From contig CANHLB010000143.1 of assembly GCA_947461335.1 (NCBI GenBank), positions 1 through 5,178 of the forward strand: a stretch of DNA of 5,178 nt. The letters are read 5' to 3'. This document shows, in pieces, positions 1 to 5,178 of this stretch (position 1 is the first letter of the stretch; each line of letters opens with the position of its first letter). The notes under the pieces were generated by a model, which worked only from the letters and a program-made list of their open reading frames with translations, did no database searches and was not told the origin of the DNA. Source of the DNA: Burkholderiaceae bacterium. Its GTDB lineage: Bacteria > Pseudomonadota > Gammaproteobacteria > Burkholderiales > Burkholderiaceae. The position numbers and the translations under genes are program-made.

Positions 1-5
1 TGATT

Positions 6-9
6 GGAG
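6..9 (+). promoter_or_regulatory. Shine-Dalgarno GGAG deciding the start of the first gene
   Basis: GGAG lies 6 nt before the TTG at 16-18, a normal spacing. The TTG at 4 in the same frame directly follows an in-frame TGA (1-3) and overlaps this ribosome binding site, so the TTG at 16 is the better start. The TGA at 1-3 may also be the stop of an upstream gene, but that gene lies outside the window. Confidence 0.6.
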
Positions 10-15
10 TCTAAG

Positions 16-465
16 TTGAAAGACCATTTTAGCCTCTTCAGTCAATATGCTATTGGCGTACTTTTTGGTTTGGGCTTGATCATTTCAGGCATGAGTAATC
101 CTCAAAAGATTTTGGGATTCTTGGATTTGGCTGGCAATTGGGACCCCTCTTTATTATTTGTAATGTTAGGTGCCATACTTGTTGGTCTTGCTGGTTTTTA
201 TGTGCTTAGCAAGAGAACGGAAACCTTTTTTGGTGGCGCCATTGATATCCCAACAAGACGCGATATCACCAAGCCTTTGATGATAGGTAGTCTGATTTTT
301 GGCGCAGGTTGGGGTATTGCCGGTTTTTGTCCTGGCCCGGCCTTAGTCGCCCTTGGCGCAGGCCACCTCAAGGCCTTGGTATTTGTGATTGCTATGCTGG
401 TGGGTATGCAGATCAGCGACCGCTTCTTTACGGGACAGAAAATAATCCCATCTGACAAGGCCTGA
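16..465 (+). CDS. YeeE/YedE family membrane protein, DUF6691-type half (putative thiosulfate/sulfur-compound transporter subunit)
   Basis: Predicted inner-membrane protein of 149 residues from TTG 16 (153 if TTG 4 is used). It is hydrophobic, with four likely membrane segments at about residues 11-26, 45-63, 87-104 and 107-132. Two family hallmarks are visible: an early SGMSNPQKILGFLD...WDPSL block and a later FGAGWGIAGFCPGPAL block containing the single cysteine, residue 105. In the family, YeeE/TsuA proteins import thiosulfate through conserved membrane cysteines, and YedE members are linked to selenium metabolism. DUF6691 proteins correspond to one half and are usually encoded next to a partner carrying the other half. 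That partner would be expected just upstream, outside the window. The gene is followed after 40 nt by a DUF442 sulfurtransferase and then mnmH, which supports a sulfur or selenium role. The exact substrate is inferred, not shown. Confidence 0.8.
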   Translation: MKDHFSLFSQYAIGVLFGLGLIISGMSNPQKILGFLDLAGNWDPSLLFVMLGAILVGLAGFYVLSKRTETFFGGAIDIPTRRDITKPLMIGSLIFGAGWGIAGFCPGPALVALGAGHLKALVFVIAMLVGMQISDRFFTGQKIIPSDKA

Positions 466-505
466 TTTAGAATTAAGCCTATTGCTATTTAATGTAGAGA
501 TTTTC

Positions 506-850
506 ATGAGCCTTCCTATTACTTGTCATAACTCACAATTCGGTACGCTTGGTCAAATTGACGCAAGTGATTTGGCTGAAATTGCCAAGCAGGGCTACAA
601 AAGCGTCATTAATAATCGTCCTGATGGTGAAGAGGGTCCTTTTCAGCCAACGAATGCATCTATTGCGGCAGAAGCCGAAAGGCTTGGTCTGAATTACGTA
701 TATCTCCCAGTGATTCCAGGTGCATTTACGCCAGAAGAAGTTCAGGAAATGGCTCGCCTTCTCAAAACGCTGCCTGGTCCTATCTTGGCATTTTGTCGCT
801 CAGGTGCTCGCTCTACCAATTTGTATCAGCTTGCCTTGCAAGTAAGTTAA
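506..850 (+). CDS. DUF442 / TIGR01244-type rhodanese-like sulfurtransferase
   Basis: Small cytoplasmic protein of 114 residues from ATG 506. An in-frame TTG at 482 would add 8 residues, but the ATG has an AGAGA-type ribosome binding site 5 nt upstream and starts where the homology begins. It shows the family blocks GQIDASDLAEIAKQGYKSVI, NNRPDGEEG and a C-terminal active loop FCRSGARS, with catalytic-type Cys97 and Arg102 in the rhodanese CRxGxR arrangement. The same domain is fused to a persulfide dioxygenase in Blh-type proteins, so a role in sulfane-sulfur or persulfide handling is likely. It lies between a YeeE-type membrane protein and mnmH, probably in one operon. Family members often continue about 20 residues past the RSxxLW helix, whereas this one stops at LALQVS inside a palindrome. 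It may therefore be C-terminally shortened, though the active loop is intact. An earlier view of this family as dual-specificity phosphatase-like is the alternative. Confidence 0.8.
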   Translation: MSLPITCHNSQFGTLGQIDASDLAEIAKQGYKSVINNRPDGEEGPFQPTNASIAAEAERLGLNYVYLPVIPGAFTPEEVQEMARLLKTLPGPILAFCRSGARSTNLYQLALQVS

Positions 851-893
851 CTAGTACTAGTTAACTAAACTAGCAAAAGGTATGCAAGTCAGT
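837..893 (+). repeat. 11-bp direct repeat bracketing the DUF442-mnmH junction
   Basis: TGCAAGTAAGT (837-847) and TGCAAGTCAGT (883-893) match at 10 of 11 positions and are offset by 46 bp. The first copy encodes the last residues of the DUF442 protein (LQVS-stop) and the second encodes the first residues of MnmH (MQVS). The copies flank the 22-bp palindrome at 845-866, although the second copy is not immediately adjacent to it. This could be a target-site duplication or recombination scar, or coincidence. Confidence 0.5.
845..866. repeat. Perfect 22-bp palindrome (possible operator or insertion footprint)
   Basis: The half-site AGTTAACTAGT is followed directly by its exact reverse complement. 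It contains two abutting ACTAGT units and two GTTAAC units. It includes the DUF442 stop codon (848-850) and, with the next few bases, places stop codons in all three plus frames; by symmetry the minus frames are closed too. As RNA it could fold into a 9-bp AT-rich stem with a GTAC loop. No U-run follows, so it is a poor terminator. It begins 37 bp before the mnmH start, a position compatible with a repressor operator or an mRNA element. Confidence 0.85.
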
Positions 894-1958
894 AATTCGC
901 ACATCTTAAAACTAGATCAATTTCTTTCAAAGTTAGATGACTTTGACCTTGTGATTGATGTGAGGTCGCCAGCGGAGTTTGCTTTAGATCATATTCCTGG
1001 CGCTGTTAATTTTCCGGTGCTCAATAATGATGAGCGCGCACAAATTGGTACTCTCTATAAACAGGTCTCTCCGTTTGCTGCTAAGAAATTGGGTGCCGCT
1101 TTAGTATCAAAAAATATTGCAGAGCATATTGAAAACCATTTATTGGAATTACCGCGTGAGTGGCGACCGCTGATTTATTGCTGGCGAGGCGGGGAGCGTA
1201 GCGGTGCATTTACCCATATCTTGAACCGGATCGGTTGGAAAGCCATGCAATTGGAGAGTGGCTACCAAGGCTTTAGGCGTACTGTAATTGATGGGCTTGA
1301 AGAAGATGCCAAGGCATTTACATTCCAAGTCATCTGCGGCATGACTGGTAGCGGTAAGACTAGGGTGCTTCAAGAGATTGGTGCCCTAGGTGCCCAGTTA
1401 TTAGATCTAGAGGGCTTGGCGGTTCATCGCGGCTCAGTTTTAGGTAATGAACCCAATAATGATCAGCCCTCTCAAAAAGGTTTTGAGACTGCCCTCTGGA
1501 ATGCGCTGCGTTCTCTAGATCCAGCAAAACCAGTCTTTGTAGAATCAGAAAGTAAAAAGGTTGGGGGTCTACATATACCCGATGCTTTGATGGAAAAGAT
1601 TCGTAATGGTGCCTGCATTGAGTTGAGATCGAGCACTCAGACGCGTGTATCTTGGCTGATTCGTGAATACCATCATTTCTTAACTGATACTGATCACTTT
1701 AAGCACAAACTTGCTTTGCTCACTGCGCATTATGGAAAAGTACAGATAGCTAAATGGAATGAAGCGATTGATGCGAGCAATTTTCCAGAACTCGTGGAAG
1801 AGTTATTAGTAATGCACTATGACCCTTCTTATCAATCATCGATCGTCAGAAACTTTCCTCAATATAGGATCGAACATTTTGTGCCGCTCGAAAACGATAG
1901 CGATGAGGCCTTCACTCAAGCAGCAAAGGCCATCGTAGCTAAACTAGGGTCTAGCTAA
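882..1958 (+). CDS. mnmH: tRNA 2-selenouridine synthase MnmH (SelU)
   Basis: MnmH replaces the sulfur of 2-thiouridine at wobble position 34 of certain tRNAs with selenium, using selenophosphate from SelD. It can also geranylate that base. The 358 residues are close to the usual length (E. coli about 364). The N-terminal rhodanese domain (about 10-135) carries [17 protein letters not shown] and the active loop [11 protein letters not shown] with Cys100. A P-loop domain follows, with Walker A GMTGSGKT at 153-160, the family block [15 protein letters not shown] at 174-188, and HYDPSY near 312-317. The start is fixed by a stop at 858-860 in the same frame and by the lack of other start codons nearby. 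The only purine-rich site, AAAAGG at 875-880, is just 1 nt from the ATG, so initiation may be weak or unusual. The gene is CTAG-rich and bracketed by CTAAACTAG copies, a possible sign of separate ancestry. No selD is in the window. It converges on and overlaps gcdH by 8 bp. Confidence 0.95.
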   Translation: MQVSNSHILKLDQFLSKLDDFDLVIDVRSPAEFALDHIPGAVNFPVLNNDERAQIGTLYKQVSPFAAKKLGAALVSKNIAEHIENHLLELPREWRPLIYCWRGGERSGAFTHILNRIGWKAMQLESGYQGFRRTVIDGLEEDAKAFTFQVICGMTGSGKTRVLQEIGALGAQLLDLEGLAVHRGSVLGNEPNNDQPSQKGFETALWNALRSLDPAKPVFVESESKKVGGLHIPDALMEKIRNGACIELRSSTQTRVSWLIREYHHFLTDTDHFKHKLALLTAHYGKVQIAKWNEAIDASNFPELVEELLVMHYDPSYQSSIVRNFPQYRIEHFVPLENDSDEAFTQAAKAIVAKLGSS

Positions 1959-1960
1959 AC
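1936..1960. repeat. 9-bp direct repeat at the mnmH/gcdH convergent tails
   Basis: TAGCTAAAC occurs at 1936-1944 and 1952-1960, offset by 16 bp, over the last codons and stop of mnmH and the stop of gcdH. The first copy overlaps CTAAACTAG (1939-1947), which also occurs just upstream of mnmH at 865-873. There is no hairpin plus T-run here, so this is not a recognisable bidirectional terminator. Confidence 0.6.
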
Positions 1961-3129
1961 GCCTGAATACCTGTCTGTGCACGACCTAAAATCAGGGCGT
2001 GAATATCGTGTGTGCCTTCGTAAGTATTGACAACTTCTAAGTTCAGCATGTGACGCACGACACCATATTCATCAGATATTCCGTTACCACCATGCATATC
2101 GCGCGCCATACGAGCAATATCCAATGACTTGCCACAGGAGTTGCGTTTCATGATTGAGGTAATTTCTGGGGCAGCGATACCTTCATCCTTCATGCGACCT
2201 AAACGCAGGCAGCCTTGCAAACCAAGTGCAATATCAGTTTGCATATCAGCTAATTTTTTCTGAATCAACTGATTGGCTGCAAGAGGTTTACCAAATTGCT
2301 TACGATCTAAGGTGTATTGGCGAGCAGCATGCCAACACCATTCAGCGGCACCAAGAGCGCCCCAAGCGATACCGTAGCGTGCAGAGTTGAGACAGGTAAA
2401 CGGACCCTTGAGTCCAGTAACTTCTGGGAATTCATTTTCGGCCGGCACAAACACTTCATCCATCACGACTTCACCAGTAATGGAAGCGCGTAAACCCATC
2501 TTGCCGGTAATCTTGGGAGCGCTTAAGCCCTTCATCCCTTTTTCGAGGATATAGCCACGAATGACACCTTCATCATTCTTTGCCCATATAACGAATACAT
2601 CAGCAATTGGGGAGTTGGAGATCCACATCTTAGATCCGGTTAAAGAAAAGCCACCGGGAACTTTCTTGGCGCGGGTAATCATGCCGCCAGCATCTGAACC
2701 ATAGTTGGGCTCAGTTAAACCAAAACAACCAATCCATTCACCCGAAGCTAATTTCGGAAGATATTTTTGTTTCTGTGCTTCGCTACCAAATTCATTGATG
2801 GGCACCATTACCAATGATGACTGGACACTCATCATTGAGCGATAACCAGAATCTACGCGTTCAATCTCGCGCGCAATCAAGCCATAAGAGACATAGTTCA
2901 GATTCGCACCACCATATTGCTCGGGAATAGTGATACCTAAAAGACCGAGCTCTCCCATTTCTCGAAAGATTGCAGGGTCAGAAGTTTCATTGCGAAAGGC
3001 GTCATGAATCCGTGGCATGAGACGTCCTTGTGCATACTCAGCAGCCGCATCACGAATCATGCGCTCTTCTTCGGTTAACTGTGTATCGAGGAGCAGGGGA
3101 TCTGCCCAATTGAAGCTAGCTTTACTCAT
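1951..3129 (-). CDS. gcdH: Glutaryl-CoA dehydrogenase (acyl-CoA dehydrogenase family)
   Basis: FAD enzyme that oxidises and decarboxylates glutaryl-CoA to crotonyl-CoA, passing electrons to ETF. It acts in lysine, tryptophan and aromatic/benzoate breakdown in the cytoplasm. The 392 residues are full length for the family. Visible landmarks are the N-terminal helical domain with [18 protein letters not shown], the block [16 protein letters not shown] (Glu90 and Arg97, matching the glutarate-binding Glu87/Arg94 of the human enzyme), the FAD-binding [11 protein letters not shown] at 136-146 and KMWISNSP at 167-174. In the C-terminal domain are [22 protein letters not shown] and [24 protein letters not shown], with catalytic base Glu371 preceded by Tyr370. 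Ser171 appears to stand where the human enzyme has Thr170, a conservative change. The Glu/Arg/Tyr set separates it from ordinary short-chain acyl-CoA dehydrogenases. The usual neighbours (a CoA-transferase and a LysR regulator) are not in the window. It is divergent from ybiT and has a weak AGG ribosome binding site close to the ATG. Confidence 0.95.
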   Translation of the reverse strand: MSKASFNWADPLLLDTQLTEEERMIRDAAAEYAQGRLMPRIHDAFRNETSDPAIFREMGELGLLGITIPEQYGGANLNYVSYGLIAREIERVDSGYRSMMSVQSSLVMVPINEFGSEAQKQKYLPKLASGEWIGCFGLTEPNYGSDAGGMITRAKKVPGGFSLTGSKMWISNSPIADVFVIWAKNDEGVIRGYILEKGMKGLSAPKITGKMGLRASITGEVVMDEVFVPAENEFPEVTGLKGPFTCLNSARYGIAWGALGAAEWCWHAARQYTLDRKQFGKPLAANQLIQKKLADMQTDIALGLQGCLRLGRMKDEGIAAPEITSIMKRNSCGKSLDIARMARDMHGGNGISDEYGVVRHMLNLEVVNTYEGTHDIHALILGRAQTGIQAFS

Positions 3130-3222
3130 TGCCTGGTCTTTCTATTGTTAATTTCGGACTGCTTTCTGCGAATTTTCAGGAATAGGGATATTCTGGATTC
3201 TATTATCCATTTTTCCAGCCAT
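3130..3222 (-). promoter_or_regulatory. Upstream region of gcdH, weak candidate -10 only
   Basis: Read on the minus strand this stretch is AT-rich. It contains GATAAT (plus-strand 3202-3207) and an overlapping TAGAAT just downstream, either of which could be a -10 element, giving a 5' leader of about 65 nt. No convincing -35 is visible at 16-18 bp and no clear operator dyad was found. A gcdH promoter must lie here or in the relic beyond it, but the exact site is uncertain. Confidence 0.3.
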
Positions 3223-3392
3223 ATGGACTCACCTAGACGACATCATCGTTATTACGACCTGATTTTGGTCGCCTTTCTGGTGGTCTTTCTTTGCTCGAAC
3301 TTCAAATCCTAATGACCTATTGGGTCATTAATTTTCTGAAGCCACAGGAAAATCAGGACTATTACGCTATCCATATGAATCCCTCCATTTAG
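3223..3392 (+). pseudogene. Remnant of a VUT/YhhQ-type queuosine-precursor transporter gene, middle deleted
   Basis: Two adjoining plus-strand peptides in different frames look like the two ends of one membrane protein family. From ATG 3223 to TAA 3310-3312 the reading is MDSPRRHHRYYDLILVAFLV followed by VFLCSNFKS. This resembles the N-terminal YYDLIxxAFVxxLLCSN segment of VUT-family (DUF165) transporters, which take up preQ0/preQ1 for queuosine synthesis. From about 3306 to TAG 3390-3392, another frame reads ILMTYWVINFLKPQENQDYY then AIHMNPSI, resembling the family's C-terminal TPxTYxVVNFLKRxExEDYYDxxTNFTPF. An intact gene would have roughly 200 residues, so about 150 are missing between the two ends near 3298-3312. 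The tail has lost further conserved residues, in keeping with decay. It sits between divergent gcdH and ybiT. The assignment rests on remembered family patterns; the alternative is two chance peptides, which I consider less likely because both ends fit in the right order. Confidence 0.62.
3310..3330. repeat. 8-bp inverted repeat at the transporter relic junction
   Basis: TAATGACC (3310-3317) and GGTCATTA (3323-3330) form a perfect 8-bp stem with a 5-nt loop, followed on the plus strand by AATTTTCT. It could act as a weak plus-strand terminator or a protein-binding dyad. It also coincides with the apparent deletion junction of the transporter remnant, so it may mark a hairpin-assisted deletion end point. 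The stem has only three G:C pairs. Confidence 0.45.
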
Positions 3393-3504
3393 GGTCAAAC
3401 TTGAAATTAGACCTTTGCGCCCTGAACCCGTTAAAATAAGGCTCTTTGCTCCCTAATGATGGGGGTATCCATTGAATTGAATTTCAGAAAGCTAGAAACC
3501 ATCC
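3393..3504 (+). promoter_or_regulatory. Putative ybiT promoter and leader
   Basis: After the relic, the 112 bp before ybiT contain TTAAAAT (3431-3437), whose TAAAAT is a good sigma-70 -10 match. TAGACC at 3408-3413 is a weak -35 at 18 bp. A better-looking TTGAAA (3401-3406) is 25 bp away, too far. Transcription would start near 3444 and give a leader of about 60 nt. The ribosome binding site before the GTG is weak (TAGAAA at 3494-3498). No operator or riboswitch fold was recognised. Confidence 0.4.
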
Positions 3505-5112
3505 GTGTTGTCCGCATCTAATATCACTATGCAGTTTGGGGCAAAACCCCTGTTTGAAAACATTTCCGTCAAGTTTGGCGGTGGTAATCGTTATGGCCTC
3601 ATCGGTGCAAACGGTTGCGGTAAATCGACCTTCATGAAGATTTTGGGTGGTGAGCTTGAGCCAACCAGTGGCAATGTCAGCTTAGATCCTGGCGTTCGCT
3701 TGGGTAAATTGCGCCAAGATCAATTTGCTTATGAAGATGTGCGTGTACTCGATGTCGTCATGATGGGTCATGAAGAAATGTGGAAAGCTGCTGCTGAGCG
3801 TGATGCGATTTACGCTAATCCAGATGCGACCGATGAAGATTACATGAAGGCGGCTGAACTTGAAGGTAAGTATGCTGAATATGGTGGTTATACCGCTGAA
3901 GCAAAAGCAGGTGAGTTGCTATTAGGTATCGGAATTCCGATCGAGCAACACAATGGCCCAATGAGTAACGTAGCACCAGGTTGGAAATTGCGCGTATTAC
4001 TTGCCCAGGCATTGTTCTCTGATCCAGATGTCTTGTTACTCGATGAGCCAACCAATAACTTGGATATCCATTCGATTCATTGGCTTGAAGACATTCTGAA
4101 TGACATTAAAAGCACCATCGTCATCATTTCTCATGATCGCCACTTCCTCAATGAAGTTTGTACGCATATGGCTGATATGGACTTTGGTACTCTCAAGGTC
4201 TATCCAGGGAACTATGACTCCTACATGCTAGCTTCTGTGCAGGCACGAACACAGCAACTGAGCTCTAACGTTAAAGCCAAAGAAAAAATTGCTGAATTAC
4301 AGGCCTTCGTGGCTCGTTTCTCTGCCAATGCCTCTAAGGCGCGCCAAGCAACATCACGTCAGCGTCAATTAGAAAAAATTGAGATTGTTGAAGTTAAACC
4401 TTCCTCACGTCAAAACCCATTTATTCGTTTTGAGACTGAGAAAAAACTGCACAACATGGCCGTAGAGTGCAATGGATTAACTAAAACCTATGATCGCACT
4501 ATCTTTAAAAACTTTAAGCTCGGTGTTCGTGCTGGAGAAAAGATTGCCATCATTGGCCAAAACGGCGCTGGTAAAACGACACTGCTCAACTCGATCCTCA
4601 GTAAACGTTTCGACGGTATTGCTGTTGATAGTGGGGATGTGAAGTGGGCTGAGAATGCCAAGGTTGGTGTGATGCCCCAAGACAATACTGAGATGTTCGC
4701 CAAAGATGAATTACTCATGGACTGGATGAACTGGTGGCGCAATACTGGCGATGACGATCAATCAATTCGAGGTACATTGGGCCGCTTATTGTTTTCCGGT
4801 GATGATATTGGCAAGTCTGTCAAAGTTCTCTCTGGTGGCGAAAAGGGCAGAATGATTTGGGGCAAACTCATGCTCCAAAAATATAACGTTCTGGCAATGG
4901 ACGAGCCTACCAATCACATGGACATGGAATCCATTGAAAGTTTGCAGATTGCCTTGGAGAAATTCGATGGCACCCTGTTATTTGTATCTCATGATCGCGA
5001 GTTTGTATCTTCATTGGCCAATCGCATCTTAGAAGTGAAGATGGATGGTACGGTTGTCGATTACTCAGGCACTTACGAAGAGTACTTGCGGAGCCAAGCC
5101 TTAGCTGGATAA
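3505..5112 (+). CDS. ybiT: ABC-F family ATPase YbiT (ribosome-associated translation factor)
   Basis: Cytosolic tandem-ATPase protein of 535 residues, close to E. coli YbiT (about 530). ABC-F proteins have no membrane domain; they bind the ribosomal E-site region and adjust elongation or relieve stalling. ATPase 1 has Walker [10 protein letters not shown] (34-42, Lys40), Walker [14 protein letters not shown] (175-187, Glu181) and H-loop His210. Its signature motif is degenerate ([11 protein letters not shown], 153-163), as I recall for YbiT relatives. The charged ABC-F linker spans about 237-318 and includes [19 protein letters not shown]. ATPase 2 has Walker [10 protein letters not shown] (351-359, Lys357), canonical LSGGE (442-446), Walker B DEPTNHMD (466-473, Glu467) and His496. 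Start GTG 3505 gives [11 protein letters not shown], matching the usual YbiT N-terminus; TTG 3508 is possible, and an in-frame TAG at 3493-3495 rules out anything earlier. It is a single-gene unit with its own terminator. Uup, EttA and YheS are less likely given the N-terminus and the degenerate first signature. Confidence 0.95.
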   Translation: MLSASNITMQFGAKPLFENISVKFGGGNRYGLIGANGCGKSTFMKILGGELEPTSGNVSLDPGVRLGKLRQDQFAYEDVRVLDVVMMGHEEMWKAAAERDAIYANPDATDEDYMKAAELEGKYAEYGGYTAEAKAGELLLGIGIPIEQHNGPMSNVAPGWKLRVLLAQALFSDPDVLLLDEPTNNLDIHSIHWLEDILNDIKSTIVIISHDRHFLNEVCTHMADMDFGTLKVYPGNYDSYMLASVQARTQQLSSNVKAKEKIAELQAFVARFSANASKARQATSRQRQLEKIEIVEVKPSSRQNPFIRFETEKKLHNMAVECNGLTKTYDRTIFKNFKLGVRAGEKIAIIGQNGAGKTTLLNSILSKRFDGIAVDSGDVKWAENAKVGVMPQDNTEMFAKDELLMDWMNWWRNTGDDDQSIRGTLGRLLFSGDDIGKSVKVLSGGEKGRMIWGKLMLQKYNVLAMDEPTNHMDMESIESLQIALEKFDGTLLFVSHDREFVSSLANRILEVKMDGTVVDYSGTYEEYLRSQALAG

Positions 5113-5118
5113 GTAATC

Positions 5119-5154
5119 AGCCTGCGAAGTGATTACGCAGGCTTATTTTCTTTT
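5119..5154 (+). terminator. Rho-independent terminator of ybiT
   Basis: AGCCTGCG (5119-5126) pairs perfectly with CGCAGGCT (5136-5143) across a 9-nt loop, and a T-rich tract TATTTTCTTTT follows (5144-5154). It begins 6 nt after the ybiT stop. A second 7-bp inverted repeat, GTAATCA (5113-5119) with TGATTAC (5130-5136), interleaves with it and would compete. The minus strand lacks a T-run, so it works in one direction. The remaining 24 bases of the window show no feature. Confidence 0.88.
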
Positions 5155-5178
5155 GCTTGCCTCTGAAAACGCATTGCA

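Noticed and set aside
198..458. Minus-strand open frames opposite the YeeE-type gene, mnmH and ybiT (for example 198-458, 1149-1373, 3815-4051, 4477-4742)
   Set aside because: They lie wholly inside well-supported genes, show no family motifs and have unnatural compositions, so they are antisense shadows.
463..505. Possible separate promoter before the DUF442 gene (TAGAAT at 468-473, TATTTA at 486-491)
   Set aside because: No acceptable -35 at 16-18 bp was found for either, and the 40-nt gap fits operon transcription from upstream.
854..867. A 14-base match to the E. coli trp operator as I remember it (GTACTAGTTAACTA) inside the palindrome region
   Set aside because: The CTAG half-sites are 6 bp apart rather than the 8 bp of the TrpR operator, no tryptophan gene is nearby, and TrpR is mainly a gammaproteobacterial regulator. 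It is most likely a resemblance between AT-rich palindromes.
3267..3290. Imperfect tandem 12-mers GGTCGCCTTTCT / GGTGGTCTTTCT (10 of 12 identical)
   Set aside because: They encode VAFL-VVFL within the hydrophobic segment of the transporter remnant, so codon similarity in a membrane helix explains them.
3223..3312. The 29-codon ORF in the divergent spacer as a functional small membrane protein
   Set aside because: Its similarity to the N-terminus of a much larger transporter, its abrupt end and a matching C-terminal relic in another frame point to decay. Expression as a small protein cannot be excluded from sequence alone.
5113..5143. H-type pseudoknot from the interleaved repeats after ybiT
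   Set aside because: The connecting loops would be about zero nucleotides, which cannot span 6-8 bp stems. Alternative folding is more plausible.

Overview
The window looks like chromosomal DNA from a betaproteobacterium, most likely Burkholderiaceae close to Polynucleobacter. This is inferred from the Burkholderiales-style glutaryl-CoA dehydrogenase, the YbiT-type ABC-F protein, the mid-40s GC content and the short spacers. The taxon call rests on remembered family sequences, not on a search.

Layout. Positions 1-1958 hold three same-strand genes with a sulfur/selenium theme. They are a YeeE/YedE-type membrane protein (DUF6691 half), a DUF442 rhodanese-like sulfurtransferase, and mnmH, the tRNA 2-selenouridine synthase. 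Convergent to them, overlapping mnmH by 8 bp at the 3' ends, is gcdH on the minus strand (1951-3129). A 375-bp divergent spacer (3130-3504) follows, then ybiT (3505-5112), which ends in a Rho-independent terminator at 5119-5154.

The divergent spacer is not empty. It carries two short coding relics in different plus-strand frames. They resemble the very N-terminus and very C-terminus of a VUT/YhhQ-type queuosine-precursor transporter, so a gene of that family appears to have lost its middle by deletion.

The other unusual spot is the DUF442-mnmH junction. It has a perfect 22-bp palindrome over the DUF442 stop codon, placing stops in all six frames. An 11-bp near-perfect direct repeat flanks it and is read as LQVS before the DUF442 stop and as MQVS at the MnmH start. 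mnmH and its edges are also rich in the tetranucleotide CTAG (10 in about 1.1 kb, against 5 in the other 4 kb), and a 9-mer containing CTAG recurs at both ends of the gene.

How the genes may work together. The membrane protein may bring in a reduced sulfur (or selenium) compound, the DUF442 protein may handle sulfane sulfur, and MnmH uses selenophosphate to modify wobble uridines. The VUT relic would also have concerned a wobble-base modification (queuosine). gcdH (lysine/tryptophan/aromatic catabolism) and ybiT (ribosome-associated translation factor) are separate transcription units. No defence system, CRISPR array, tRNA, rRNA or intact mobile element is visible.
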